Below are positions 51,310 through 60,062 of a DNA stretch of 64,000 nucleotides, one piece after another (the stretch's first letter is position 1; each line of letters begins with the position of its first letter). Source of the stretch: Aculops lycopersici (Eukaryota; Arthropoda; Arachnida; Trombidiformes; Eriophyidae); the NCBI GenBank assembly GCA_015350385.1, contig WNKI01000003.1:250644-314643 (forward strand). Direction: 5' to 3'. The translations under genes and the position numbers were made by a program. The notes under the pieces were generated by a model, which made no database searches, was not told the origin of the DNA, and saw nothing but the letters and a program-made list of their open reading frames with translations.

Positions 51310-52114
51310 ATTTGGGTAATCTTCTAGGTTATTGTAAGGTGTAAAAAGCAAAAATAACTTGATGAAATAGGGTTTTAATACTCGGCTAGCGCAATCATCG
51401 ATGGTAGGAGTTTGTTGTCGTCTATTTGGTCACCATGGCTGAGAACAATAACTTTTGAATGCTCACAACTATCTGCGCTAGCAATCAGCGATATGAGATC
51501 TTGTTACCAAACACTCTTTCGTATTCTATGTCTAATGTCTGGTTGCCAATCGCTCGTTACTAGGCGCTGTCTTAATGGACAAGCAAGCAAAAATTTACTC
51601 TGAAGTCTGGGTGTCAAATTATTAGTGGTTGGCCGTAGCATAGTACCGCAAGATTTCCACCAAGCCAGTGGTCGCTGTTGCGCTTCTCTTAAATCACAGT
51701 GAGTGTTCATGCAAATTGGGATAAATTCATTTTGACAACATGCTCTCCACGCGACTCCTATAGACACGTCGTGACTTCAGACAAGTTGGGCCCAAAAGTT
51801 TGCCCTCCATGATCGATCACTTTTTTTCAAAATCTCATCGCCTTTATTACGTGAGCTGGGATTCGATTTTATTCCCCGCATACATGTAAGATTTTTCCCC
51901 CTTTGTTTTGCTTCGCCCAACGAGCGTCAAAAATTACTTGTTGTTGATGCTGTAAACTTGACGCCAACGTGTATTAGCAGCAACTTTTACAGTGCGTTCT
52001 AAGGCTTATCGATTGAATCACTACAAATCATAAGGTTTATTGTTCGCAAACAAACCCTCCCCGCATTCAATCACCTCATGACACTCATCAGACCCACAAG
52101 ACTTGCCCACAAAG
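51310..52114. other. Divergent region between PSAT1 and ferrochelatase
   Basis: About 800 bp; no coding frame or RNA gene supported. Presumably the two promoters. Confidence 0.45.
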
Positions 52115-53356
52115 ATGTTCCTAACGCTACCGGGTAGACTCCGTCTAGAAGCTCGTTTCCGACCTTTCATTCCAACAATTGCAACCATGGCCACAACTTC
52201 AGCTCAGGGTACTGGGTCAACCCCAACCCCTGGTAATCCATCTCGGGTTAAGACTGCAATATTGATGCTTAACATGGGTGGACCTGAGAGCGAGAAGCTC
52301 GAGGATGTGCATAAGTTTCTATTGAATCTCTTCAAGGATCGCGACATCATCAAGATGCCATTGCAAAATTTCCTCGGACCACTCATATCTAAGAGAAGAG
52401 CTCCGGCACTAAAGGCCAAATTTGACGAGATTGGAGGTGATCCCCTGCATCAATGGACTGAGAAACAAGGCAATGGAATCGTCGAGATTCTGAACAAAAA
52501 AAGTCCATCGACCGGTCCGCATAAGGCCTACACTTGCTTCAGATATTCCAAACCTGATATCGAGCATGCCGTCGAGCAGCTGGAAAATGATCAAGCTGAA
52601 AATGTAATTTTACTATCGAAATATCCGCAATACAGTTGCAGCACTACTGGTAGCAACTTGAATGATGTGGCAAGATATTGTGTCGAGGTGAAGAAACACC
52701 TCGATACCAGGCCAAAACAACGCTGGTCGTTGATCGACAGGTGGCCAATTGCGCCGGCTATTGTTGATGTTTATGCCGATAGGATCGAGGAGGAACTTAA
52801 AAAGTTACCTGAGGCGATAAGAAATGAGACAATACTCCTTTTTAGTGCCCATTCCATTCCCATTTGGATGGTTGAGCGTGGCGATGACTATACCGGTGAA
52901 GTAGGAGGAACTGTGCAAGCTGTTATGGGCAAACTTGGACGCAAGAATCCGTTTAGTTTGGTGTGGCAATCCAAAGTTGGCCCAGTGCCCTGGCAGGGAC
53001 CGAAGATTGAGAAGGCAATCGAGGGTTACGTGAACAATGGGCACAAACATTTCATGGTAATTCCAGTTGCATTCGTTAATGAACATATCGAGACATTGCA
53101 CGAGCTAGACATTGAGTATGCTATTGACTTGAAGAAGAAGTTGAACTTCGAGACCTTTGCTCGAGTTCCAACCCTCAATGAGCACCCGAAGTTTTTGTCT
53201 GGGATTGCCGACTTGATCATTGATCACATACAATCCCAGCAAACCATATCGGCCCAAATGAGGCGTAGATGTCCCGGTTGTACCAAAGACAATTGCAAGC
53301 GAACTCGCGAGTGGCTTAAGCGGCTAGACACTATTAACAGAGATCTAGCGGACTAA
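52115..53356 (+). CDS. FECH: Ferrochelatase, mitochondrial
   Basis: A single-exon 413-residue protein from the ATG at 52115; the TTG four codons upstream is ignored. The first about 25 residues (MFLTLPGRLRLEARFRPF) are basic and hydrophobic, fitting a mitochondrial presequence. The catalytic core has LNMGGPE, SKYPQYSCSTTGSNLN, the active-site His in LFSAHSIP (H246), WQSKVGP and FVNEHIETLHELDIEY (H324, E326). The four [2Fe-2S] cysteines of animal ferrochelatase are all kept: one in YSCSTTG and three in CPGCTKDNC near the end. It inserts ferrous iron into protoporphyrin IX at the matrix face of the inner membrane, the last step of heme synthesis. AATAAA is at 53458. Confidence 0.96.
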   Translation: MFLTLPGRLRLEARFRPFIPTIATMATTSAQGTGSTPTPGNPSRVKTAILMLNMGGPESEKLEDVHKFLLNLFKDRDIIKMPLQNFLGPLISKRRAPALKAKFDEIGGDPLHQWTEKQGNGIVEILNKKSPSTGPHKAYTCFRYSKPDIEHAVEQLENDQAENVILLSKYPQYSCSTTGSNLNDVARYCVEVKKHLDTRPKQRWSLIDRWPIAPAIVDVYADRIEEELKKLPEAIRNETILLFSAHSIPIWMVERGDDYTGEVGGTVQAVMGKLGRKNPFSLVWQSKVGPVPWQGPKIEKAIEGYVNNGHKHFMVIPVAFVNEHIETLHELDIEYAIDLKKKLNFETFARVPTLNEHPKFLSGIADLIIDHIQSQQTISAQMRRRCPGCTKDNCKRTREWLKRLDTINRDLAD

Positions 53357-53728
53357 ACTCATCTATTTTTGTGAATCATGAGGGGAATAATAATTCAAAC
53401 GAGTAGTGTCTTGAAGGGGTTGCAACAGAAGAAGAATTGTAATCATGCGAAAATTTGAATAAACAACATTAGCGGTAATTGTAAGTAGGGTCCTTTTACA
53501 TTCTAGCCGGACATGACTAATCACCGACATTCATCACAATCAAAAATATATCTAGTTGTGCATGAATTTAATCCATACTTTCCTCTATGATGAATCTAGT
53601 TCTGGACCATGTTTGGTGGGATAGTCCGTCCTACTAAACATTCAGCACCCGAGTCGATCTTAGCATTGATAGGGCCGCGTTTCCGAAGCTTGGCTTTCTA
53701 GCGCATCGCCTTTAATTCAGTTTCTAAT
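53357..53728. other. Convergent 3' region between ferrochelatase and TRAPPC4
   Basis: About 370 bp with AATAAA at 53458; nothing else recognised. Confidence 0.5.
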
Positions 53729-54187
53729 TCAATTACTCGACAAGCTAAGTTCCAGATTTGTTCTAAACAACGAGCAGTTGTCTGAGTTAATTGGCATATT
53801 GAGGGTGTAAAAGGGATTTTTCATAACATAATCTGCATACAACTCATAGATTTTCTTGAGAAGCTCTTGCTTATTAGCGTTGGTTGAGGGTGGGCCTAAG
53901 GAGAGGTCGCTTATCACAACAAATTTAACTTTTGTCAAAGTTTCAAAGCAATCTAATCTGAAATTGTTAGCTTCTAGTGTCTTGATGCCTGCAGAAGTAG
54001 TGGGTAATGTGTTAGTATCTGAATTTGCAAGACCAAGGCCGATTTGCTCCGAGTTGGCGTAGCATGCATAAAATAGGGATGCTAACACAATATTCTTGTC
54101 AGCGTTCAAGTTTGATGGTTGCGAATGGTAATCGAATATAAGACTACCATTACTACTTATGATATATATTGCTATTATGTCCGACAT
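53729..54187 (-). CDS. TRAPPC4: TRAPP complex subunit 4 (TRAPPC4/synbindin/Trs23), short form
   Basis: A single-exon 152-residue longin-fold protein. The N-terminal strands (IIAIYIISSNGSLIFDYHS) are followed at once by NIVLASLFYACYANSEQI and then the TRAPPC4-specific second half: IKTLEANNFRLDCFETLTKV, KFVVISDLS, LLKKIYELYADYVMKNPFYT and MPI. TRAPPC4 is a core subunit of the TRAPP complexes, which activate Rab1 and Rab11 in ER-Golgi and post-Golgi transport. Animal TRAPPC4 has about 219 residues, with a PDZ-like insert after the first strands; that insert is missing here, as in the shorter plant form. The ATG lies two bases after the stop codon of a 53-codon ORF on the same strand. Confidence 0.88.
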   Translation of the reverse strand: MSDIIAIYIISSNGSLIFDYHSQPSNLNADKNIVLASLFYACYANSEQIGLGLANSDTNTLPTTSAGIKTLEANNFRLDCFETLTKVKFVVISDLSLGPPSTNANKQELLKKIYELYADYVMKNPFYTLNMPINSDNCSLFRTNLELSLSSN

Positions 54188-54189
54188 TA

Positions 54190-54351
54190 CTATTGATTAG
54201 CCAGCTTTTTTTCAAGGATAACTAGATTTGTTTGGCACCTATTCAACTCTTCGCTAATTTGATTTAATTTACTGTTTGCCTCCTTCGCAAAAGTAGCGAG
54301 TGACTCGTTAATACCACAGATGTACTTTCTTATAACTAGATCTTCATCCAT
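54190..54351 (-). CDS. 53-residue coiled-coil smORF, WASHC3/BRK1-like, directly upstream of TRAPPC4
   Basis: A complete ORF: ATG at 54351, stop TAG at 54192-54190. It encodes 53 residues starting MDEDLVIRKYICGINESL and ending VILEKKLANQ. The pattern is one amphipathic coiled coil. From memory of the families, its second half aligns without gaps to WASHC3 (CCDC53), with the K-L...S...T-L-I-L...K-L positions shared. The first half keeps the hydrophobic heptads of WASHC3 and of BRK1, a homologous small subunit of the WAVE complex. Human WASHC3 is 194 residues, so this would be only its coiled-coil core. Two bases separate its stop from the TRAPPC4 ATG in a different frame, which suggests one mRNA with two cistrons. 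It could instead be a chance uORF, but the composition and heptads argue otherwise. Confidence 0.5.
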   Translation of the reverse strand: MDEDLVIRKYICGINESLATFAKEANSKLNQISEELNRCQTNLVILEKKLANQ

Positions 54352-54714
54352 TTGAATATTAATATATCATAAGTTGGAATAGGATTCATTTGCGGAGAGA
54401 AAAAGGTAATTCAGATTTCGGTATTAGCCATCAAAACAAAAAACACCCACGAGTTTCTCATTTGGTAAGGCTCGCACCAACAAAGTCAGTCTCTGGTCAG
54501 GAGAAGCACACAAATCTCGCTGACGTTTTGGCACGCTGCGCGAGAGGTTGGCGAAACTGAAGAAATTCGCAACGCTTCTTGGTCAAAAGATGATTGTTGT
54601 TTCAAAGATTGTATTATATAACGAATCTGTATTATAATTATATCATTAGTATATTATATAAATTAATCGATCAACTATCTTAATTAGACAATAAATTAGA
54701 GAAATTCAATCAAT
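54352..54714. promoter_or_regulatory. Divergent promoter region between the smORF/TRAPPC4 unit and USP14
   Basis: A 363-bp spacer between opposed start codons. AT-rich on the USP14 side (TATTATATAA runs at about 54610-54660). The smORF ATG is the first start codon on the minus side, consistent with TRAPPC4 having no promoter of its own. Confidence 0.4.
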
Positions 54715-56202
54715 ATGTCGGCTGTCAAAGTGAATGTCAAATGGATGAATGGAAAAACCACCTTGGAAGGAGTTGAATTAAATAAAAATGAGTCGCCATC
54801 CATATTCAAGGCTCAGGTTTTGACATTGACTGGTGTTCCAGTCGATAGACAGAGACTTATGTTTAAGGGCGCAGTGATCAAGGACGATGCTTGGCCTGAA
54901 AATTTTGAGATTGTCGATGGTGCCATGTTCATGCTTATGGGTTCAAGTGAGAAACTACCTGAGGCACCGAAGGAGAAACCAAAATTCATCGAGGATATGA
55001 GCGAGAATGAGCTAGCTGTTGCCTTGGACTTACCAGCTGGTTTAACAAATATGGGTAACACCTGTTACATGAGTGCAACCGTCCAATGTCTGAAGACAGT
55101 ACCTGAATTAATCGAGGCTTTAAATAAGTGTGACGTAAATTTGTCTCTCTTGGAATCACTGTCTAATGAGCCTAGTAGTCAGGGTGTCACTGCGGCCCTG
55201 CGTGATTTATATCAAACTATGGAAGGAGCATCAGTCACAGAACCTTTGATATTGTTACGGATGATTCATCGTTCCATACCAAGGTTTGCACAACGAGGCG
55301 AGGGAAACACCTTTCAGCAACAAGATGCCAACGAGTGTTGGACAGAGTTACTTCGCATCTTGCAACAAAACTTGAAACCATTGGAAGCCGAGAAATCGAA
55401 GCATGATAATTTTATAGACCAATATTTTGGTGGAGTCTTCGAGGCGGAGATGAAATGTGATGAGGCTGCGGATGAACCGGTGGCTAAGTCTGAGGAAAAC
55501 TTTTTACAACTCAGTTGTTTCATCTCACAAGAGGTCAGATACCTGCAAGCTGGACTCATATCTCGAATGAAAGAGACGATAACGAAATTTTCACCCTCGT
55601 TGAATCGTGATGCATCATATACAAAAACCTCAAGAATCAGCAGATTACCAGCATATTTAACAGTTCAATTCGTCCGATTCCATTACAAGGAAAATGTTCA
55701 GACGAGCGCCAAATTATTACGCGATGTTAAATTCACAATGATTCTTGACGTGCACGATTTGTGCACCAAAGAACTCCAAGAGAAGTTGGCCCCAATGAGG
55801 GCCAAGTACAAGTTAGTCGACGATAAGATTGCATCTGGTAAGGCCGACGAAGTTTCGAGTCCTTCGTCAACATCGACATCTAGCGATGCAGTGGCTGCTA
55901 CAAATGCTGCTGGATCGAAGCAGGTGGACCTAGCGGGGTTGAAGAAGTATAGTTTCGAGGATGATCCTGGATCTAATAACAGTGGCTTCTACGAGCTGAT
56001 GGCTGTTCTAACTCATAAGGGGAGGTCAAGTGCCAGTGGACATTATGTGGCCTGGATCAAGAAGGACGGACAATGGTTCAAGTGCGATGACGACTACGTC
56101 GAGGCGGTGGACAGCGACGATATCCTCAAGCTATCGGGTGGAGGTGATTGGCATTGTGCCTATGTTTGCCTCTATGGACCAAGACTATTGAACGATAAAT
56201 GA
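54715..56202 (+). CDS. USP14: Ubiquitin carboxyl-terminal hydrolase 14 (USP14/Ubp6)
   Basis: A single-exon 495-residue protein. The N-terminal ubiquitin-like domain (1-76) docks on the proteasome base. The USP catalytic domain (about 105-490) has the Cys box GLTNMGNTCYMSATVQCL with C117, QQDANECWTELLRIL, and the His box SASGHYVAWIKKDGQWFKCDDDYVEAV. A Ser/Thr/Ala-rich loop (about 385-405) interrupts the fingers region. Human USP14 has 494 residues, so the gene is full length. It trims ubiquitin from substrates held at the 26S proteasome and allosterically affects degradation. Together with ADRM1, which recruits UCH37, the window encodes a receptor or activator and a deubiquitinase of the same machine. 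Confidence 0.95.
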   Translation: MSAVKVNVKWMNGKTTLEGVELNKNESPSIFKAQVLTLTGVPVDRQRLMFKGAVIKDDAWPENFEIVDGAMFMLMGSSEKLPEAPKEKPKFIEDMSENELAVALDLPAGLTNMGNTCYMSATVQCLKTVPELIEALNKCDVNLSLLESLSNEPSSQGVTAALRDLYQTMEGASVTEPLILLRMIHRSIPRFAQRGEGNTFQQQDANECWTELLRILQQNLKPLEAEKSKHDNFIDQYFGGVFEAEMKCDEAADEPVAKSEENFLQLSCFISQEVRYLQAGLISRMKETITKFSPSLNRDASYTKTSRISRLPAYLTVQFVRFHYKENVQTSAKLLRDVKFTMILDVHDLCTKELQEKLAPMRAKYKLVDDKIASGKADEVSSPSSTSTSSDAVAATNAAGSKQVDLAGLKKYSFEDDPGSNNSGFYELMAVLTHKGRSSASGHYVAWIKKDGQWFKCDDDYVEAVDSDDILKLSGGGDWHCAYVCLYGPRLLNDK

Positions 56203-57114
56203 ATATAATTTTGGTGTTCGACACATCCGAGTAATCGTAATATGTGTATGTTGAATGGCATTTGCTAAATAAGATTTTTTGTTTAGAGACGATATTTAAA
56301 TATCCATCATAGGTATATCTCTGATACGAGATCTTTAGTTCACATGTTGCTTATTAGGTTATAGCGGTGAGGCTGTAATTTTTTAGTTTCCAGATGGAAC
56401 TCAGTGACCAAAATCAAAAACTTGTCCGGTGCGTTCTTGGCAGGTGGCTGTTAGGTCAAATGGGCCGCGATCAGAAGGACAGGTTGTTTAGTGGATGATG
56501 TAAACATGAGCACGAAAGATATTAATGATGTTGAGTTAGTTTGTGTTTCCAAGATAGAAATGATATAGAGGAGAGCAAACCATAATGCTTAGCCCTTAAC
56601 TTCTTCTCCGTAAAGACAGTCCAATGCACTAGAATCAAGCCATTGTAGGAGGGTGGTGATAGAAAGTCTCGTAGAAAATGTGAGAAACGAAGCTCCAGAA
56701 CTTTCTTGTCCCCGAGATATCGTGCTTCAACTTTGCCGTACGAAGATGAGTCTATTAAACTCCGCCAGAGCAGAAGAGCAAGAGTCTGATTGTGATAGTG
56801 GAGTGTTTAATATATCACGACGGCTAGTGGCTGTCAGGTACATGGTAGAGGTCAGCAACAAGTGCTGAGTAGCGGGCTATCTCGTGATGCCGAGATCACG
56901 TACTCAACGGATTGTGTTGCGCAAACTTCAAATTTCGCGCGTGTGGACGCGTCACAGATAACGAGAAATTTCTCGCACGGTATAAATATCGGAGCAAGTG
57001 TTACACAACTTCAACTCACTAATTTTGATCCACAGCAAGTCATCTAATCCGATTCAGCAAACGAAAAAAAAATTACTCTCGCAAGTCGAACAAACAAACA
57101 AACTTTTCTTCAAG
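56203..57114. other. Intergenic: USP14 3' UTR and aldo-keto reductase promoter
   Basis: About 900 bp with no supportable gene. Regulatory features near 56962-56988 are listed separately. Confidence 0.45.
56962..56988 (+). promoter_or_regulatory. Heat-shock-element-like palindrome plus TATA box of the aldo-keto reductase gene
   Basis: CGAGAAATTTCTCG (56962-56975) is a perfect 14-bp palindrome containing GAAnnTTC, the core of two inverted heat shock factor pentamers. Five bases later is TATAAATA (56981-56988). The ATG lies about 127 bp further on. A stress-inducible promoter is plausible; binding is inferred. Confidence 0.5.
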
Positions 57115-58065
57115 ATGGCAAACATTCCCAATGTTAAACTAAGCGATGGAAACCAAATCCCAATTTTTGGTCTCGGCACTTGGAAATCTCAACCAAATGC
57201 CGTAAAGAATGCTGTCATTGATGCGGTCAAAGCCGGCTACAGGCACATTGATTGTGCCTTTGTCTATGGTAACGAAAACGAGGTAGGTGAAGCTCTAACT
57301 GAACTTTTCAAGGACGGTGTTGTCAAGAGGGAAGAACTTTTCATCACTTCAAAATTATGGAATGCCTTCCATAGCACTCACCTAGTTGAAGGAGCAATCA
57401 AGGAAACACTGAGGCTCCTGAAGCTTGATTATCTTGACCTTTACCTTATCCATTGGCCCTTTGGATTCGCCGAGGGTGAGGGTAACTTCCCAACTGACAA
57501 GGACAACAAAACTAAAACCAGCGATGTTGATTATTTGGACACATGGAAGGGAATGGAGCAAGTTAAGAAGGCTGGATTGACCAAGTCGATTGGTGTGTCC
57601 AACTTCAACCATGAGCAGATTGACCGCATCCTGGAGATCTGTGAGTTTAAGCCAGTGGTGAACCAGGTTGAGTGTCACCCGTACCTTATCCAGAACAAGT
57701 TGATCGATTACTGCAAGAGCAAGGACATAGTAGTCACCGCCTACAGTCCACTTGGATCACCGGATAGACCATGGGCTAAGAAAGAGGACCCTAGTCTCAT
57801 GGACGACCCAAAAGTTAAGAAGATTGCCGAAAAGTATGGCAAGACCTCAGCACAAGTTTTGATCCGATTCCAAATCGATCGCGGCATCGTTGTCATCCCA
57901 AAGAGTGTGACCAAGGAAAGAATCATCGACAACATGAAGGTCTTCGACTTCCAATTGACTCCGGAGGAAATCAAGGAGCTCGAGTCCTTCGACCGCGGCT
58001 TTAGGTTTTGTGCTCTAGAGTGGAACAAGGACCACAAGTATTATCCATTCAATATTGAATACTGA
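57115..58065 (+). CDS. Aldo-keto reductase, AKR1-type (aldehyde/aldose reductase-like)
   Basis: A single-exon 316-residue protein from the ATG at 57115 (MANIPNVKLSDGNQIP). The (beta/alpha)8 family signatures are GYRHIDCAFVYGNE, LDYLDLYLIHWP, GVSNFNHEQID and IPKSVTKERIIDN. The catalytic tetrad is complete: D46, Y51, K80 and H113. The NADPH-binding loop near the C-terminus is IPKSVTKERI. The enzyme reduces aldehydes and ketones, typically for detoxification of reactive carbonyls; substrate specificity cannot be read from sequence. The codon use is strongly biased, suggesting high expression. A TATA box and a heat-shock-like palindrome precede it. Its stop is 49 bp from the convergent GPATCH1-like stop, so the 3' UTRs overlap. 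Confidence 0.93.
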   Translation: MANIPNVKLSDGNQIPIFGLGTWKSQPNAVKNAVIDAVKAGYRHIDCAFVYGNENEVGEALTELFKDGVVKREELFITSKLWNAFHSTHLVEGAIKETLRLLKLDYLDLYLIHWPFGFAEGEGNFPTDKDNKTKTSDVDYLDTWKGMEQVKKAGLTKSIGVSNFNHEQIDRILEICEFKPVVNQVECHPYLIQNKLIDYCKSKDIVVTAYSPLGSPDRPWAKKEDPSLMDDPKVKKIAEKYGKTSAQVLIRFQIDRGIVVIPKSVTKERIIDNMKVFDFQLTPEEIKELESFDRGFRFCALEWNKDHKYYPFNIEY

Positions 58066-58114
58066 AAAGGAGAATTTAATCTCTTCAATCACTTGGCTTG
58101 ATAATCATAAAACT

Positions 58115-59773
58115 TTACCCATGCTTTTTGTGCTTTTTACTCTTTTTAGATTTAGTCTTAGTCTTTTTCTTCTTTCTCCGTGATGGCATTGGTGGTCCGT
58201 AAGACGATGATGATGAATCAGATATAACAACCAACTCTGGTTCTTGCTTTGATGTGGCTACAACGAGGACATCTGAGTCTTGATCCGACTCATCACTATC
58301 AATCATCGTAATTTCAGAGGTTCTCTTGAAGGCTATGTTAAATATTGATCGTTTCAGATCCATCGACGCAAGCTTCCGTTGTCTGTGTGTTCCTGCCTCA
58401 ATTCGAGGGTTGTTGGACCAATCACTAGTAGAGCATTGATCTGCTCCGATACCAAGATTAGTGTCACTTGGTTGGATGTCCTGGTTAACACCACAAAATG
58501 AGCCATCTGGGTAGGGATTCGAGACGTTGTAGCGTTTGCACAATAAACTGCATGGACGCCACTCAAGGATCTGACGTTTTATTGTGATTTTAGTCGCCTG
58601 TCGAACTATGCCACCTGGTTCACTAGAGGGTTCATGCTCTACACTTGTAGGACTTGACTCAGTTTCTTTGAGATCTTTGTATGAGAGAAGGCCAGCTTTT
58701 TTTTCTATTGTATTATTCGACTTAATATACTCTGAGCTTGTTGTGAATTTCTTACTAAATAGATTATCATCTAGGGAGATCTTGTTGCTGCTACCATAGC
58801 TTGAATTAATTGATGTTTTAGATGGTGGTATATAAGGTTGATCACGAGTAGGTGCATTCCATGAATCTGGAATTTGTGGTTCTTGAAAATTATCACATTT
58901 TCTTCCCTCTGATGAATCATTAGATACAGCTAGCTCAAAGCCATGAAGCACATCGTTTCGACTCTCGTGTACCTCATGACAAGTTTTGGTAGTTTCTTTT
59001 TCACGTTTAGATCTACCAAACTCGTAGTTGTTGATATCGTCGTGCCCATATGCATCTATGTTATCTAAGAAATCTTCGTCATCGTCTAGAACACCAGATC
59101 CGAATGCCTCTCCAGAGATTTCCAAACGCTTACCCTTGTCAATAGTTGCCTTTAAAGGTTTTATTTTGCCGATTGTAGATTGCTTAGCCTGGATTGGTTT
59201 GTAACCCAAGCCATGAAAGTCATTCTTCTCCTCATAGTTGAGGCTATTTGGGACTTCCTCAATGTGACAAAATCCGTAAGTTGCATTCAAAGTCTTGAGT
59301 ATTTTCTCACCAACGGAGATAGATGTTGGTTGAATCAATTGGAGGAGAGATGTCTTATCGCTTGAGATGTTCAGCTTTGCAAAGCTGCTTTCACCGTACC
59401 CTTCATTCACCCGAATCTTCTTAGGAGCGATCCCAAACTCGCCGAGGTCTTCCTCATCCATAAAATCCTCGGGTCTCTGAGTGAAGTTTGCTGTAGACGA
59501 CGACGATTCTCCATTATCTCTTTTATCCTTACGATGAGTCACATATTGCTTCGGCCTAAAACCTTCAACCGAGTCCACCGTGTTGTAGTAGCCTGCAGTG
59601 AAACCGCCAGTGAAAGCGCCATGAAATCTTCTGCGCCCCTGTTCATCTTTTACCACCTGCTGCTGACCCAATCGAGCCCGACGACTATTGATTGGTCCAT
59701 CTCTATTGCTATCCTCATGATTATTCAACACCTTGCTGAGTGGGGTGCCATAGAATACTATATTTTTACTCAT
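58115..59773 (-). CDS. GPATCH1: GPATCH1-like spliceosome-associated protein with degenerate G-patch
   Basis: A single-exon 552-residue protein. The N-terminus matches the GPATCH1/DUF1604 domain: FYGTPLS, RRFHGAFTGGFTAGYYNTVDSVEGF, then MDEEDLGEFGIAPKKIR. Further on NDFHGLGYKPI and FGSGVLDDDEDFLDNIDAYG match the following conserved region. Between them the G-patch should appear, but residues about 150-175 read SVGEKILKTLNATYGFCH, keeping the first helix-like start and losing the glycine pattern. The C-terminus is a Lys-rich tail (SRRKKKKTKTKSKKSKKHKKHG). Human GPATCH1 has about 930 residues. It associates with the late (C-complex) spliceosome and the helicase DHX35. Activation of a helicase by this protein would be doubtful without a G-patch. 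Confidence 0.85.
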   Translation of the reverse strand: MSKNIVFYGTPLSKVLNNHEDSNRDGPINSRRARLGQQQVVKDEQGRRRFHGAFTGGFTAGYYNTVDSVEGFRPKQYVTHRKDKRDNGESSSSTANFTQRPEDFMDEEDLGEFGIAPKKIRVNEGYGESSFAKLNISSDKTSLLQLIQPTSISVGEKILKTLNATYGFCHIEEVPNSLNYEEKNDFHGLGYKPIQAKQSTIGKIKPLKATIDKGKRLEISGEAFGSGVLDDDEDFLDNIDAYGHDDINNYEFGRSKREKETTKTCHEVHESRNDVLHGFELAVSNDSSEGRKCDNFQEPQIPDSWNAPTRDQPYIPPSKTSINSSYGSSNKISLDDNLFSKKFTTSSEYIKSNNTIEKKAGLLSYKDLKETESSPTSVEHEPSSEPGGIVRQATKITIKRQILEWRPCSLLCKRYNVSNPYPDGSFCGVNQDIQPSDTNLGIGADQCSTSDWSNNPRIEAGTHRQRKLASMDLKRSIFNIAFKRTSEITMIDSDESDQDSDVLVVATSKQEPELVVISDSSSSSYGPPMPSRRKKKKTKTKSKKSKKHKKHG

Positions 59774-60062
59774 TTCATCAATAGATGGGTTCTGATCTTA
59801 AAAAGAGCACGTGAGCATTGTGTCAGAAAAATGTAAACAAACATTTCTGTTTAGTGCCCATTCGGCTCTTTTTGCACGCGTTGCAAAGCAGCTTTGCCAA
59901 TCTAACGCGCGCATCTCCGCGTGAGCGAACTTTTGCAACAGTTCACTGAGCTAGCTGCAATATCTCTATGTAACCCTTCGGCGAACTACAGCAATATATC
60001 TCCTATCACTCTGGTTACATTCTAATTTGATAAAACAATCAATTCTAAAACAAACAACCACA
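59774..60062. promoter_or_regulatory. Divergent promoter between GPATCH1-like and the coiled-coil/RGG gene
   Basis: A 289-bp spacer between opposed start codons. It includes an E-box CACGTG at about 59809 and a GC-rich patch (ACGCGCGC near 59903). Function inferred from position. Confidence 0.35.
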
